NCBI GenBank assembly: GCA_002309175.1
Contig: DBWX01000007.1
Span: forward strand, 49,754 to 60,351
Length of the DNA stretch: 10,598 bases
From: Ruminococcaceae bacterium UBA1227
Lineage (GTDB): Bacteria; Bacillota; Clostridia; Oscillospirales; Acutalibacteraceae
Reading direction: 5' to 3'
Part shown: positions 1 through 5,799 of the stretch, in pieces
How the letters are laid out: each line of letters opens with the position of its first letter
How positions within the stretch are numbered: the first letter of the stretch is position 1
Program-made: the position numbers and the translations under genes
Notes under the pieces: model-generated
What the model was told of the DNA's origin: nothing
What the model saw: only the letters and a program-made list of their open reading frames with translations
Database searches by the model: none

Positions 1-1
1 G

Positions 2-133
2 CCCGCCACAGGCAGGTACGCCGCAGTGCCCGATCCGTGGCTCCAGCGTGATACCGAGAAATACATCGCAGAGATGAACAAAATAAAGGACTACCTTGAA
101 CTTTATCTGGAAAGACTTGAAAACGAGTTATAA
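2..133 (+). CDS. 3' end of an unidentified gene (partial)
   Basis: An open frame enters from the left edge and runs 43 codons to a TAA at 131-133. The visible C-terminus begins PATGRYAAVPDPWLQRD and ends in a charged, leucine-rich segment (KDYLELYLERLENEL) that probably forms an amphipathic or coiled-coil helix. The reading is supported by plausible amino-acid composition and by a hairpin terminator starting two bases after the stop. The start and most of the protein lie outside the window, so I do not recognise the family and assign no function. It converges on the EamA transporter gene. Confidence 0.6.
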   Translation, partial: PATGRYAAVPDPWLQRDTEKYIAEMNKIKDYLELYLERLENEL

Positions 134-134
134 A

Positions 135-164
135 AAAAGCCGAAGGGATAACCCTTCGGCTTTT
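135..164. terminator. Bidirectional rho-independent terminator
   Basis: GCCGAAGGG (139-147) pairs with CCCTTCGGC (152-160) around the loop ATAA. The stem is extended by four A-T pairs from the flanking A-run (135-138) and T-run (161-164). The A-run on one side and T-run on the other let it act in both directions, between the converging partial gene and the EamA transporter gene (stop at 175). Confidence 0.9.
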
Positions 165-174
165 ACATTTTCAT

Positions 175-1089
175 TTAATCGCCTTCGATTACCGCCAGCG
201 TCAGTATGCCGGCCAGTACGAGGAATATGAAGAAGTATTGTTTCTTTGTGAGTTTCTCTTTCAGGAATATGCGTGAAAGGATTACCGAGAAAACCGCAAC
301 GGATGAGATGATAGGGGCGGCTATTGCTCCGTTGTCACTCATGGCGAAGACATAGGTGAACTGTCCTGCCGTCTCGCAGATTGCGGCAACCCCCTTGTCT
401 TTCTGTTTCGGCATGTCCATCTTCACACCCTTTGCCTTCATGAAGATGAAGAGGCAGAGGCCTATGAAAGCGAATGTGAGCTCATAAGAGGTGTTTGCAA
501 CATTCTCGATGGTGTCCTCGGTTATGCTGATGAGGGGAGACCTGCCGACATCGTCGAGGTAGAAGATGTCGAGGAAGCTTCCGACAGCATCTAAAATCGC
601 ATAGCAGAAAGGCATGCCTAAGGCAACAATCGCCAGCTTCTTTCCGAGCTTCTTCTTCCTGTCGGTGTCGCCGCTGTTGTCCAGGAATCCTACGCCCAGA
701 ATACCGATTACAATTACAATAATCGCAATGGCCGAAGGCAGGGATATGTGCTCGTGCAGGAAGATTGCGGCGAGGAGGGCGCAGAGAGCGCCTGAGGTGT
801 TCTCTATGGGGTCCGAGATGGATTCCTCAATGAAACGCATTCCGAAGTAGGAAAGCGTCATGGAGAGGATATAACAGAACGATACGGGGAAGTACCGGAT
901 TATATTTACGGGATTGTAACCGATATCCTGTGTCAGCAGAACGAAGCAGGCGTGGAGTCCGAAGACCGCACCGACAATTACACTCGTCTTCAGATGGGCA
1001 TACGGCTCATCGGGACGGGCACCTTTTTTGTAGAAGAGCTCTGCGAGACTCCAGAACAGGGTGGTTGCAAGCGTGAAGAAAAGCCACAT
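175..1089 (-). CDS. EamA/DMT-family transporter
   Basis: This 304-residue integral membrane protein has about ten hydrophobic segments, the usual size and fold of the drug/metabolite transporter superfamily. Two EamA repeats are visible, roughly residues 1-138 and 150-302. Each ends with the typical acidic/basic junction before its last helices: LHEHISLPSA at 111-120 and LKEKLTKKQ at 276-284. A charged linker (about 139-151) separates the halves. Family members move small metabolites such as amino acids or sugars across the inner membrane, often as exporters; the substrate cannot be read from the sequence. The ATG is two bases after the stop of the upstream lyase-family gene, and its GGAG ribosome site lies inside the last codons of that gene, so translation is probably coupled. 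It is the last gene of the asnA operon. Co-transcription with amino-acid enzymes makes amino-acid or metabolite export a fair guess, not a demonstrated role. Confidence 0.85.
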   Translation of the reverse strand: MWLFFTLATTLFWSLAELFYKKGARPDEPYAHLKTSVIVGAVFGLHACFVLLTQDIGYNPVNIIRYFPVSFCYILSMTLSYFGMRFIEESISDPIENTSGALCALLAAIFLHEHISLPSAIAIIVIVIGILGVGFLDNSGDTDRKKKLGKKLAIVALGMPFCYAILDAVGSFLDIFYLDDVGRSPLISITEDTIENVANTSYELTFAFIGLCLFIFMKAKGVKMDMPKQKDKGVAAICETAGQFTYVFAMSDNGAIAAPIISSVAVFSVILSRIFLKEKLTKKQYFFIFLVLAGILTLAVIEGD

Positions 1090-1091
1090 GA

Positions 1092-2369
1092 TTATAACTC
1101 CAGAAGGCCGTCATTAATCAGTTCCTGGAGGGACTTCATAATGCCGAGCTTGATGTGAGGGAAGGTGAGACCTCCCTGGAAGAATACGGCAAAGGGCGGT
1201 CTTATGGGACCGTCTGCCGAGAGTTCTATTGAGGAGCCCTGTACGAATGCGCCGGCGGCCATTATGACCTCGTCGCCGTAGCCCGGAAGGGGCGAGGGCA
1301 CGGGTGTGACATAACTGTCGACGGGCGCCGCGAGCTGAATGCCTCTGCAGAAAGCGACGAGGCGTTCCTTTGAGCCGAGTTCTATTGACTGAATGATGTC
1401 ATAACGCTCCTCGTCGGATTTCGGAACAACCGTGAAACCGAGTCTCTCATAGAGCGCAGCGGCAAAGACGGCACCTTTTACTGCGGCAGCGACTACTGTC
1501 GGCGCGAGGAAGAGACCCTGGTAGAGCTGGGTGTTGAGCATGAGGCTCGCGCCCACGTCGCTGCCGATGCCCGGCGCCGTGAGGCGATAGGCGCAGCGCT
1601 CTATGAGGTCTTTGCGTCCGCAGATATAACCTCCGATGGGGGCGAGACCGCCGCCGGGGTTCTTTATGAGGGAGCCGACCGTCAGGTCCGCTCCGACATC
1701 CGAGGGCTCATGCAGTTCGACAAACTCGCCGTAGCAGTTGTCGACCATGACTATAATGTCGGGCTTTATTTCTTTGATGAACTTAATGAGTTCTCCTATC
1801 TGTGCGACGGAGAAGGTGGGACGCATGTCGTAGCCTTTTGAGCGCTGGATCTCCACGAGTTTTGTCTTTTCGTTTATCGCGGCTTTAATGCCGTCGAAGT
1901 CGAACGAGCAGTCGGGGAGGAGGTCCACCTGCCTGTAGGTTACGCCGTACTCTTTGAGGGAGCCGGGGCAGTCCCTGATTCCTATGACCTCTTCGAGGGT
2001 GTCATAGGGCTTACCGGCAGGGCAGAGCATCTCGTCGCCCGGGAGGAGATTTGCCATGAGGGCCACGGCAAGGGCATGCGTACCGCAGGTTATCTGTCCG
2101 CGCACCAAAGCCGCGTCCGTGTGAAACACGTCCGCATAGACTTTCTCAAGCGTGTCGCGGCCGAGGTCGTCGTGGCCGTAACCCGTGGTTCCGGCAAAGC
2201 AGGCGGCCGAGACCTTATTCTTCTGCATGGCGCCGAGCACCTTCATCTGGCACTGCTCGGCGACCTTGTCGGCCGCCGCAAAGCGGTCAGCCAGCGAGGA
2301 GCATATCTCCTCGGAGAGGTCCGCGACCTTGCGGCTTATGCCGAAGGCCTCATAGTTTTCGTAACTCAA
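1092..2369 (-). CDS. Methionine gamma-lyase family protein (PLP-dependent, PF06838 type)
   Basis: This 425-residue fold-type I PLP enzyme belongs to the family annotated as methionine gamma-lyase or 'aluminium resistance protein'. Visible landmarks in order are TGYGHDDLGRDTLE (62-75), CGTHAL (95-100), the cofactor aspartate in VMVDNCYGEF (Asp210) and the likely Schiff-base lysine in GSLIKNPGGG (Lys236). A conserved-looking C-terminal segment has SSIELSADGPIRPP. If the family name is right it would release methanethiol, ammonia and 2-oxobutyrate from methionine, in the cytoplasm; substrate specificity is uncertain because few members have been characterised. The start is a TTG at 2367-2369, preceded by AAAGGA with nine bases of spacing. 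The next in-frame methionine is residue 43, too far into the conserved fold. It lies 23 bases after asnA and two bases before the EamA transporter gene, as the middle gene of a three-gene operon. Confidence 0.9.
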   Translation of the reverse strand: MSYENYEAFGISRKVADLSEEICSSLADRFAAADKVAEQCQMKVLGAMQKNKVSAACFAGTTGYGHDDLGRDTLEKVYADVFHTDAALVRGQITCGTHALAVALMANLLPGDEMLCPAGKPYDTLEEVIGIRDCPGSLKEYGVTYRQVDLLPDCSFDFDGIKAAINEKTKLVEIQRSKGYDMRPTFSVAQIGELIKFIKEIKPDIIVMVDNCYGEFVELHEPSDVGADLTVGSLIKNPGGGLAPIGGYICGRKDLIERCAYRLTAPGIGSDVGASLMLNTQLYQGLFLAPTVVAAAVKGAVFAAALYERLGFTVVPKSDEERYDIIQSIELGSKERLVAFCRGIQLAAPVDSYVTPVPSPLPGYGDEVIMAAGAFVQGSSIELSADGPIRPPFAVFFQGGLTFPHIKLGIMKSLQELINDGLLEL

Positions 2370-2392
2370 ATCAAGACGTCCTTTTTAAGTGA

Positions 2393-3400
2393 TCAGAGCA
2401 GGGTAATGCCGTGCTCCGCGCAGGTTTTAATCATTTCATCGGGCCATACGGAGACCTGAACTTCACCGATATGGGCTTTCTCGAGCATGAACATGCACAT
2501 GCGTGACTGGCCTATGCCGCCGCCGATTGTGAGCGGAAGGGTGTCGTCGATGATTTTCTGATGGTACTCATACTGAAGTCTGTCCTCGGCGTCGGCCTTC
2601 TTAAGTTGTGACTTCAGAGACTCCGCATCGACACGTATGCCCATTGATGAGAGCTCGAAGGAGGAACCGATAATCTCATTCCATACGAGAATATCGCCGT
2701 TTAAGGCCCAGTCGTCATAGTCGGGGGCTCGTCCGTCGTGCTTTTCGCCGTTTGAAAGTACGTCGCCTATCTGCATGAGGAAGACAGTTTTATGCTCCTT
2801 TGCGATTGCGTCCTCGCGCTCCTTTGCGGAGAGGTCCGGATACATGTCGAGGAGTTCCTGCGTGGTGATGAAGAAAACTTCACGCTCCATGAAATGCGAG
2901 AGCTGGGGATAAAGGAGGTTTACCTTGTCCTTCGTGTCAGCGAGGGCATTTACGATGAGGCGCACAACACCTTTGAGGAATTCGACATCCCTGTTCGATG
3001 CATTGATGACGCGCTCCCAGTCCCACTGGTCAACATAGATACTGTGGGTGCTGTCACAGAGGTCGTCACGGCGGATGGCCGACATATCGGTGTAGATGCC
3101 TTCGCCGGGCTGATAGCCGTAGCGGAGGAGGGCCATGCGCTTCCATTTTGCGAGTGACTGGACAACTTCGGCCGTGCCGCCGACGGTACCCATGTCAAAC
3201 GATACCTTGCGCTCGACGCCGTTTAAGTCATCGTTTATGCCGCAACCGCTCTTTACGATGATGGGCGCGGTTACGCGGTCAAGGTTCAGGGCGCGCGCAA
3301 GATTACCCTGAAAGGTGTCCTTTGTGAGCTTGATTGCTCTCTGGGTCTCTTTCAGAGAGAGTTTTGACCGATAATCAGCCGGAAGGCGAAGTCCGTCCAT
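2393..3400 (-). CDS. asnA: Aspartate--ammonia ligase (asparagine synthetase A)
   Basis: It makes asparagine from aspartate and free ammonia with ATP hydrolysed to AMP, in the cytoplasm. The protein has 335 residues, close to E. coli AsnA (330). Shared landmarks recognised from that enzyme are APIIVKSGCGINDDLNG (45-61), SLAKWKR (82-88), HSIYVDQWDWERV (119-131), RAPDYDDW (224-231), LNGDILVWN (233-241), FELSSMGIRVDA (248-259) and the class-II-synthetase-like TIGGGIGQSR (291-300). The fold is that of class II aminoacyl-tRNA synthetases and acts as a homodimer in known members. The ATG has AAAGGAAG about eight bases upstream. A strong sigma-A promoter lies 32-60 bases upstream, leaving a leader of only about 25 bases, so there is no room for a T-box or other riboswitch. 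It is the first gene of the operon with the lyase-family and EamA genes. Confidence 0.96.
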   Translation of the reverse strand: MDGLRLPADYRSKLSLKETQRAIKLTKDTFQGNLARALNLDRVTAPIIVKSGCGINDDLNGVERKVSFDMGTVGGTAEVVQSLAKWKRMALLRYGYQPGEGIYTDMSAIRRDDLCDSTHSIYVDQWDWERVINASNRDVEFLKGVVRLIVNALADTKDKVNLLYPQLSHFMEREVFFITTQELLDMYPDLSAKEREDAIAKEHKTVFLMQIGDVLSNGEKHDGRAPDYDDWALNGDILVWNEIIGSSFELSSMGIRVDAESLKSQLKKADAEDRLQYEYHQKIIDDTLPLTIGGGIGQSRMCMFMLEKAHIGEVQVSVWPDEMIKTCAEHGITLL

Positions 3401-3431
3401 AGTGTCACTTCCTTTAAGAATTATGCTTTAT

Positions 3432-3460
3432 AGTATATTCTCATAGAGATTGAATATCAA
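3432..3460 (-). promoter_or_regulatory. Sigma-A promoter of the asnA operon
   Basis: On the minus strand TTGATA (3455-3460) and TATACT (3432-3437) are separated by exactly 17 bases. Both boxes match the consensus at five of six positions. Transcription would begin near 3425, about 25 bases before the asnA ATG. Its -35 box shares base 3455 with the -35 box of the divergent hydrolase promoter. Confidence 0.8.
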
Positions 3461-3478
3461 GGCAAATTATGGTAAAAT
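3450..3478 (+). promoter_or_regulatory. Extended -10 sigma-A promoter of the hydrolase-yhhN pair
   Basis: TTGAAT (3450-3455) and TAAAAT (3473-3478) are 17 bases apart. A TG-N extension (3470-3472) precedes the -10 box. Transcription would start near 3485, leaving a leader of about 23 bases before the ATG at 3508. An earlier ATG at 3469 lies inside this promoter and so cannot be the start on this transcript. A short inverted repeat, TCTC-ATA-GAGA (3439-3449), sits between the two divergent promoters and could be an operator, but it is too short to claim. Confidence 0.7.
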
Positions 3479-3493
3479 TTTTTCGTATAAAAC

Positions 3494-3500
3494 GGGGAGG
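3494..3500 (+). promoter_or_regulatory. Ribosome binding site deciding the hydrolase start
   Basis: GGGGAGG lies seven bases before the ATG at 3508. The alternative ATG at 3469 has no ribosome site (its upstream sequence is GGCAAATT) and lies within the promoter, so 3508 is chosen. Confidence 0.85.
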
Positions 3501-3507
3501 AATTCTT

Positions 3508-4404
3508 ATGGTAATACCCCAAAGACTGATTCAGAGTTTCTGGGAACTTGACCGGAAAATGGACGCTGACAGGCTCTCAAAACAGACCTATCCGACCGAC
3601 CTCACGGAGATTTGCGACATCCCTTACATCGATGACGGACATGAGTATCATAAACTTGATGTCTACTATCCGCAGGATACGAAAAAGGGCGCAAAGCTTC
3701 CGGTGATAATCGACATTCACGGAGGCGGATGGTTCTACGGTGACAAGGAGCTCAACAAGAACTACTGTCTCCACCTGGCTCAGCGCGGTTTCTGCGTCTT
3801 CAACATAAGTTACAGACTCGTTCCCGAGGTCAGGAACGACGCGCAGCTTGCGGATTGTATGGTCGCTCTCAACTTTATAGGCCGCAATCTTGCAAAATAT
3901 CCCGCCGACAAGAGGCGTGTTTTCCTGACGGGTGACTCCGCAGGAGGACAGCTTGCGGCCTTCGTCGCCGCGGCCTGCCTCTCGGACAACATGAGAAGGG
4001 CTTACGGCAATCTGCCGAAACCGAACCTCAATATAAAGGCAGTGGGACTTGTCTCGCCCGTAGCCTTTCTTAAACCCAAAGGGGGTATGCGTTTTTACAT
4101 ACCTCATGTCCTCGGTAAGAACTACAGAAGGAAGGACTGGGCAAAATATACTGACTTTGAGAAGACGGTCAGAGCGGCAAGGGGTAAATACCCTCCGACC
4201 ATAGTGTTTACGAGCCTCGGCGACTTTATAGCGAGGGGACCTTCAAAGAAGGCTTACAAAGTTCTTCGGGAGAGAAATGTAAAGACTTCCATTCATTACA
4301 GGAGAAAACTCTCGCTGGGCCATGTCTATCAGGTGCTTTATCCTGATTCGGCCGATTCGGTAAAAGCAATTGAGAAAATGATTAAGTTCTTTGAAAGAGC
4401 ATAG
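3508..4404 (+). CDS. Alpha/beta hydrolase, HSL/carboxylesterase type
   Basis: This 298-residue alpha/beta hydrolase has the features of the hormone-sensitive-lipase-like esterases. The oxyanion-hole motif is HGGGWFYG (71-78), the nucleophile elbow is GDSAGG (142-147, Ser144), and the likely acid and base are Asp239 in TSLGDF and His272 in SLGHVY. The catalytic triad therefore looks complete. Family members hydrolyse short acyl or aryl esters; the substrate here is unknown. No signal peptide or membrane helix is visible, so it is probably cytoplasmic. The start at 3508 is supported by a GGGGAGG ribosome site; a 13-residue extension to 3469 is unlikely. The yhhN-like gene starts 15 bases downstream and ends in a terminator, so the two probably form an operon. 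Confidence 0.88.
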   Translation: MVIPQRLIQSFWELDRKMDADRLSKQTYPTDLTEICDIPYIDDGHEYHKLDVYYPQDTKKGAKLPVIIDIHGGGWFYGDKELNKNYCLHLAQRGFCVFNISYRLVPEVRNDAQLADCMVALNFIGRNLAKYPADKRRVFLTGDSAGGQLAAFVAAACLSDNMRRAYGNLPKPNLNIKAVGLVSPVAFLKPKGGMRFYIPHVLGKNYRRKDWAKYTDFEKTVRAARGKYPPTIVFTSLGDFIARGPSKKAYKVLRERNVKTSIHYRRKLSLGHVYQVLYPDSADSVKAIEKMIKFFERA

Positions 4405-4419
4405 AAAAGTGAGGTAAAT

Positions 4420-5106
4420 ATGCCCGTATTAACTATCATCTTCATATTCGCTTATCTCGGTGTCATGGTTGCCTATTTCTTCTCGGAGACCTCCGGCAAT
4501 CACAACCGCAGAAAGGTCAACAAAATCATTCTCGCATCAATGTTCATTCTCTATGCTTTCGTGGAGATGTTCAGGCTTCACCTCTGGGGCGGACTTTTCA
4601 CAATCTGCTTCATCGGCATGGTGTTCTGTTTCATAGGCGATGTATGGCTCCTCTGGAGTTTCACAAAGGGAGGAATTTCCTTTGCGATAGGAAATATGAT
4701 ACTCTTTGTCTTCATGAACCTGTTTTTCTATGCGCAGGGTCTCACGTTTGCAGACTACTGGTGGTTTCTGCTGATACTGGCAGTGCCTTACGGCATCTTC
4801 CTTTACCTCTGGTTTACGGACTGGTTCCTGCACAAGTCAAAGCCCGTCATGAAGTATGTCTTCCCGTTTTACATCCTGACGGTATCCCTTCACGGAACAC
4901 TGGCTGTGGCGGGACTGTTCCTTCTCAAACCCGCACCTACGAACTTCCTTCTCTGCTGCGGATTGATTCTCTTCATGATTTCCGACTATTTCATTGCTCT
5001 CCACAAGTTCAAGTACTTAAAGAGCAAGGCTATTTTAAGGCTCAACAGCGGTACCTATTTCACGGGACTTCTGCTTGCGGCTTTAAGCTACACGTTTGTC
5101 AGATAA
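4420..5106 (+). CDS. YhhN-family membrane protein (lysoplasmalogenase-like)
   Basis: This 228-residue, very hydrophobic protein has about eight membrane segments. It resembles the YhhN/TMEM86 family (PF07947) in length and in two conserved aspartate motifs: FIGDVWLLW (71-79, Asp74) followed by a GGISFAIGN helix, and ILFMISDYFIALHKF (183-197, Asp189) followed by a final helix starting TYFTGLLLAALSY. Characterised members are lysoplasmalogenases that cleave the vinyl-ether bond of lysoplasmalogens. Many clostridia make plasmalogens, so the activity would be plausible, but the match here is by pattern only. GAGG lies five bases before the ATG. It follows the hydrolase by 15 bases, and a strong hairpin terminator begins five bases after its stop. 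Confidence 0.72.
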   Translation: MPVLTIIFIFAYLGVMVAYFFSETSGNHNRRKVNKIILASMFILYAFVEMFRLHLWGGLFTICFIGMVFCFIGDVWLLWSFTKGGISFAIGNMILFVFMNLFFYAQGLTFADYWWFLLILAVPYGIFLYLWFTDWFLHKSKPVMKYVFPFYILTVSLHGTLAVAGLFLLKPAPTNFLLCCGLILFMISDYFIALHKFKYLKSKAILRLNSGTYFTGLLLAALSYTFVR

Positions 5107-5110
5107 AACA

Positions 5111-5136
5111 AAAGGCGCCGCTTCTGCGGCGCCTTT
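5111..5136. terminator. Bidirectional rho-independent terminator
   Basis: AAAGGCGCCGC (5111-5121) and GCGGCGCCTTT (5126-5136) form a perfect 11-bp stem with the loop TTCT. It is followed by a T-rich run on the plus strand and preceded by an A-rich run that serves the minus strand. It separates the converging yhhN-like gene and the minus-strand membrane protein gene that stops at 5149. Confidence 0.92.
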
Positions 5137-5148
5137 GATTTTTTGTTT

Positions 5149-5679
5149 TCAGCCACGCGTGGCAAAGAGGATACCGAGGAAAATCATGCACTGTGCAAAC
5201 GCGTTCACAAACTGGGCAATCCAGTTTTTCTTCGCGTCCTTGTTGAACTCCTCACGCTTGTTTGTGGACTTCACATAGCCCATGACAAACATACCGCAAA
5301 AGCCCAGGATGAAGAAGATGAGCGAGGGGAGAGAGACCATCGCGTGTATTACGGCTCCCCATTTTATGACCTTGGTGAATGTGCCTATGAGCACACCGAT
5401 AAGGGTAATCATGAATCCTCCGGCCATGAAGGGGACAAATATCTTGTTGAGGATTTTTACATCGCCGACTTTGAGACCCAGGAGGAGTTTCCAGAGGACC
5501 TTGCAAAGGCCGGAGAGAGCGATGAGAATGGCACCGATGAGAACCACCCAGAAGGTGAGACCTGAGCCTGAAAGTGCCGTGGCTATAAGGATAAGGCTGA
5601 GTGAAAAGAAGATAACGGGGAGGGCATCGACAAGCGCAAGCTTTACGGTAAAGCCCTCATATTCTTTGAGATCGTCCAT
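5149..5679 (-). CDS. Hypothetical five-helix membrane protein
   Basis: I do not recognise this 176-residue protein. About five hydrophobic segments are visible, near residues 14-36, 40-62, 80-101, 112-135 and 152-172. The N-terminus is short and acidic (MDDLKEYEGF), and a charged loop (KSTNKREEFNKDAKK, 137-151) precedes the last helix. No catalytic or metal-binding motif stands out. An AGAGAGG ribosome site lies six bases before the ATG. It is alone in its transcription unit and divergent from the membrane protein/acyltransferase pair at 5800-7931. The two promoters overlap and share a pair of palindromic sites, so the three genes are likely regulated together. A role in that system, for example as a membrane partner, is inference only. 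Confidence 0.75.
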   Translation of the reverse strand: MDDLKEYEGFTVKLALVDALPVIFFSLSLILIATALSGSGLTFWVVLIGAILIALSGLCKVLWKLLLGLKVGDVKILNKIFVPFMAGGFMITLIGVLIGTFTKVIKWGAVIHAMVSLPSLIFFILGFCGMFVMGYVKSTNKREEFNKDAKKNWIAQFVNAFAQCMIFLGILFATRG

Positions 5680-5695
5680 AGTATACCTCTCTATG

Positions 5696-5707
5696 TGAAC
5701 ATGTTCA
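5696..5707. promoter_or_regulatory. 12-bp perfect palindrome in the leader of the 5149-5679 gene
   Basis: TGAACATGTTCA is a perfect palindrome between the predicted transcription start (near 5712) and the ribosome site of the minus-strand membrane protein gene. It could be a repressor operator placed as a roadblock. Its sequence differs from the GACA-N2-TGTC sites upstream, so it may bind another protein or be coincidental. Confidence 0.35.
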
Positions 5708-5714
5708 TTTACAA

Positions 5715-5745
5715 GACAATTGTCCTACAAAACCGGACATTTGTC
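5715..5745. promoter_or_regulatory. Paired GACA-N2-TGTC operator-like palindromes
   Basis: Two 10-bp sites, GACAATTGTC (5715-5724) and GACATTTGTC (5736-5745), share the arms GACA and TGTC. Their centres are 21 bp apart, close to two helical turns, so they face the same side of the DNA. The first covers the -10 box of the minus-strand promoter; the second covers the -35 boxes of both divergent promoters. The core resembles the ACA-N2-TGT centre of operators bound by BlaI/MecI/CopY-type repressors, but the bases outside the core do not match the full cop box well. No such regulator is encoded in the window. Confidence 0.55.
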
Positions 5746-5747
5746 AA
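5719..5747 (-). promoter_or_regulatory. Promoter of the five-helix membrane protein gene
   Basis: On the minus strand a perfect TTGACA (5742-5747) is followed after 17 bases by GACAAT (5719-5724), a four-of-six match to the -10 consensus. The predicted start is near 5712. The weak -10 box is the left part of the first GACA-N2-TGTC palindrome. Confidence 0.6.
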
Positions 5748-5770
5748 TAGTCTTAACTGTATGATATAAT
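5741..5770 (+). promoter_or_regulatory. Extended -10 promoter of the 5800-7931 pair
   Basis: TTGTCA (5741-5746) is separated by 18 bases from a perfect TATAAT (5765-5770), which is preceded by TGA, an extended -10 motif. Transcription would start near 5777, inside a 10-bp palindrome TCTGATCAGA (5770-5779). The -35 box overlaps the right half of the second GACA-N2-TGTC site. Confidence 0.78.
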
Positions 5771-5799
5771 CTGATCAGAAAAGAGAAAGGAAGATTCCC

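Noticed and set aside
245..261. Regular CRISPR or tandem-repeat structure anywhere in the window
   Set aside because: Reading through the gene-free stretches and coding regions showed no direct repeats with regular spacing; the coordinates given are only a placeholder for the whole window.
2076..2459. 127-codon plus-strand frame opposite the lyase-family and asnA genes
   Set aside because: It lies antisense to two confidently identified enzymes, lacks a recognisable product, and is a by-product of their codon bias.
3401..3431. T-box or other riboswitch before asnA
   Set aside because: The mapped promoter leaves a leader of about 25 bases, with no room for an antiterminator or specifier structure.
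3577..4107. 176-codon minus-strand frame within the hydrolase gene
   Set aside because: It is antisense to an enzyme with a complete catalytic triad, with no ribosome site and no recognisable domain.
4644..5138. 164-codon plus-strand frame overlapping the yhhN-like gene
   Set aside because: It lies in an alternative frame of a credible membrane protein gene, runs into the terminator, and has a composition unlike a real protein.
5143..5565. Plus-strand frame opposite the five-helix membrane protein gene
   Set aside because: It begins within the terminator region. The opposite strand has a good ribosome site, a promoter and clear membrane segments.
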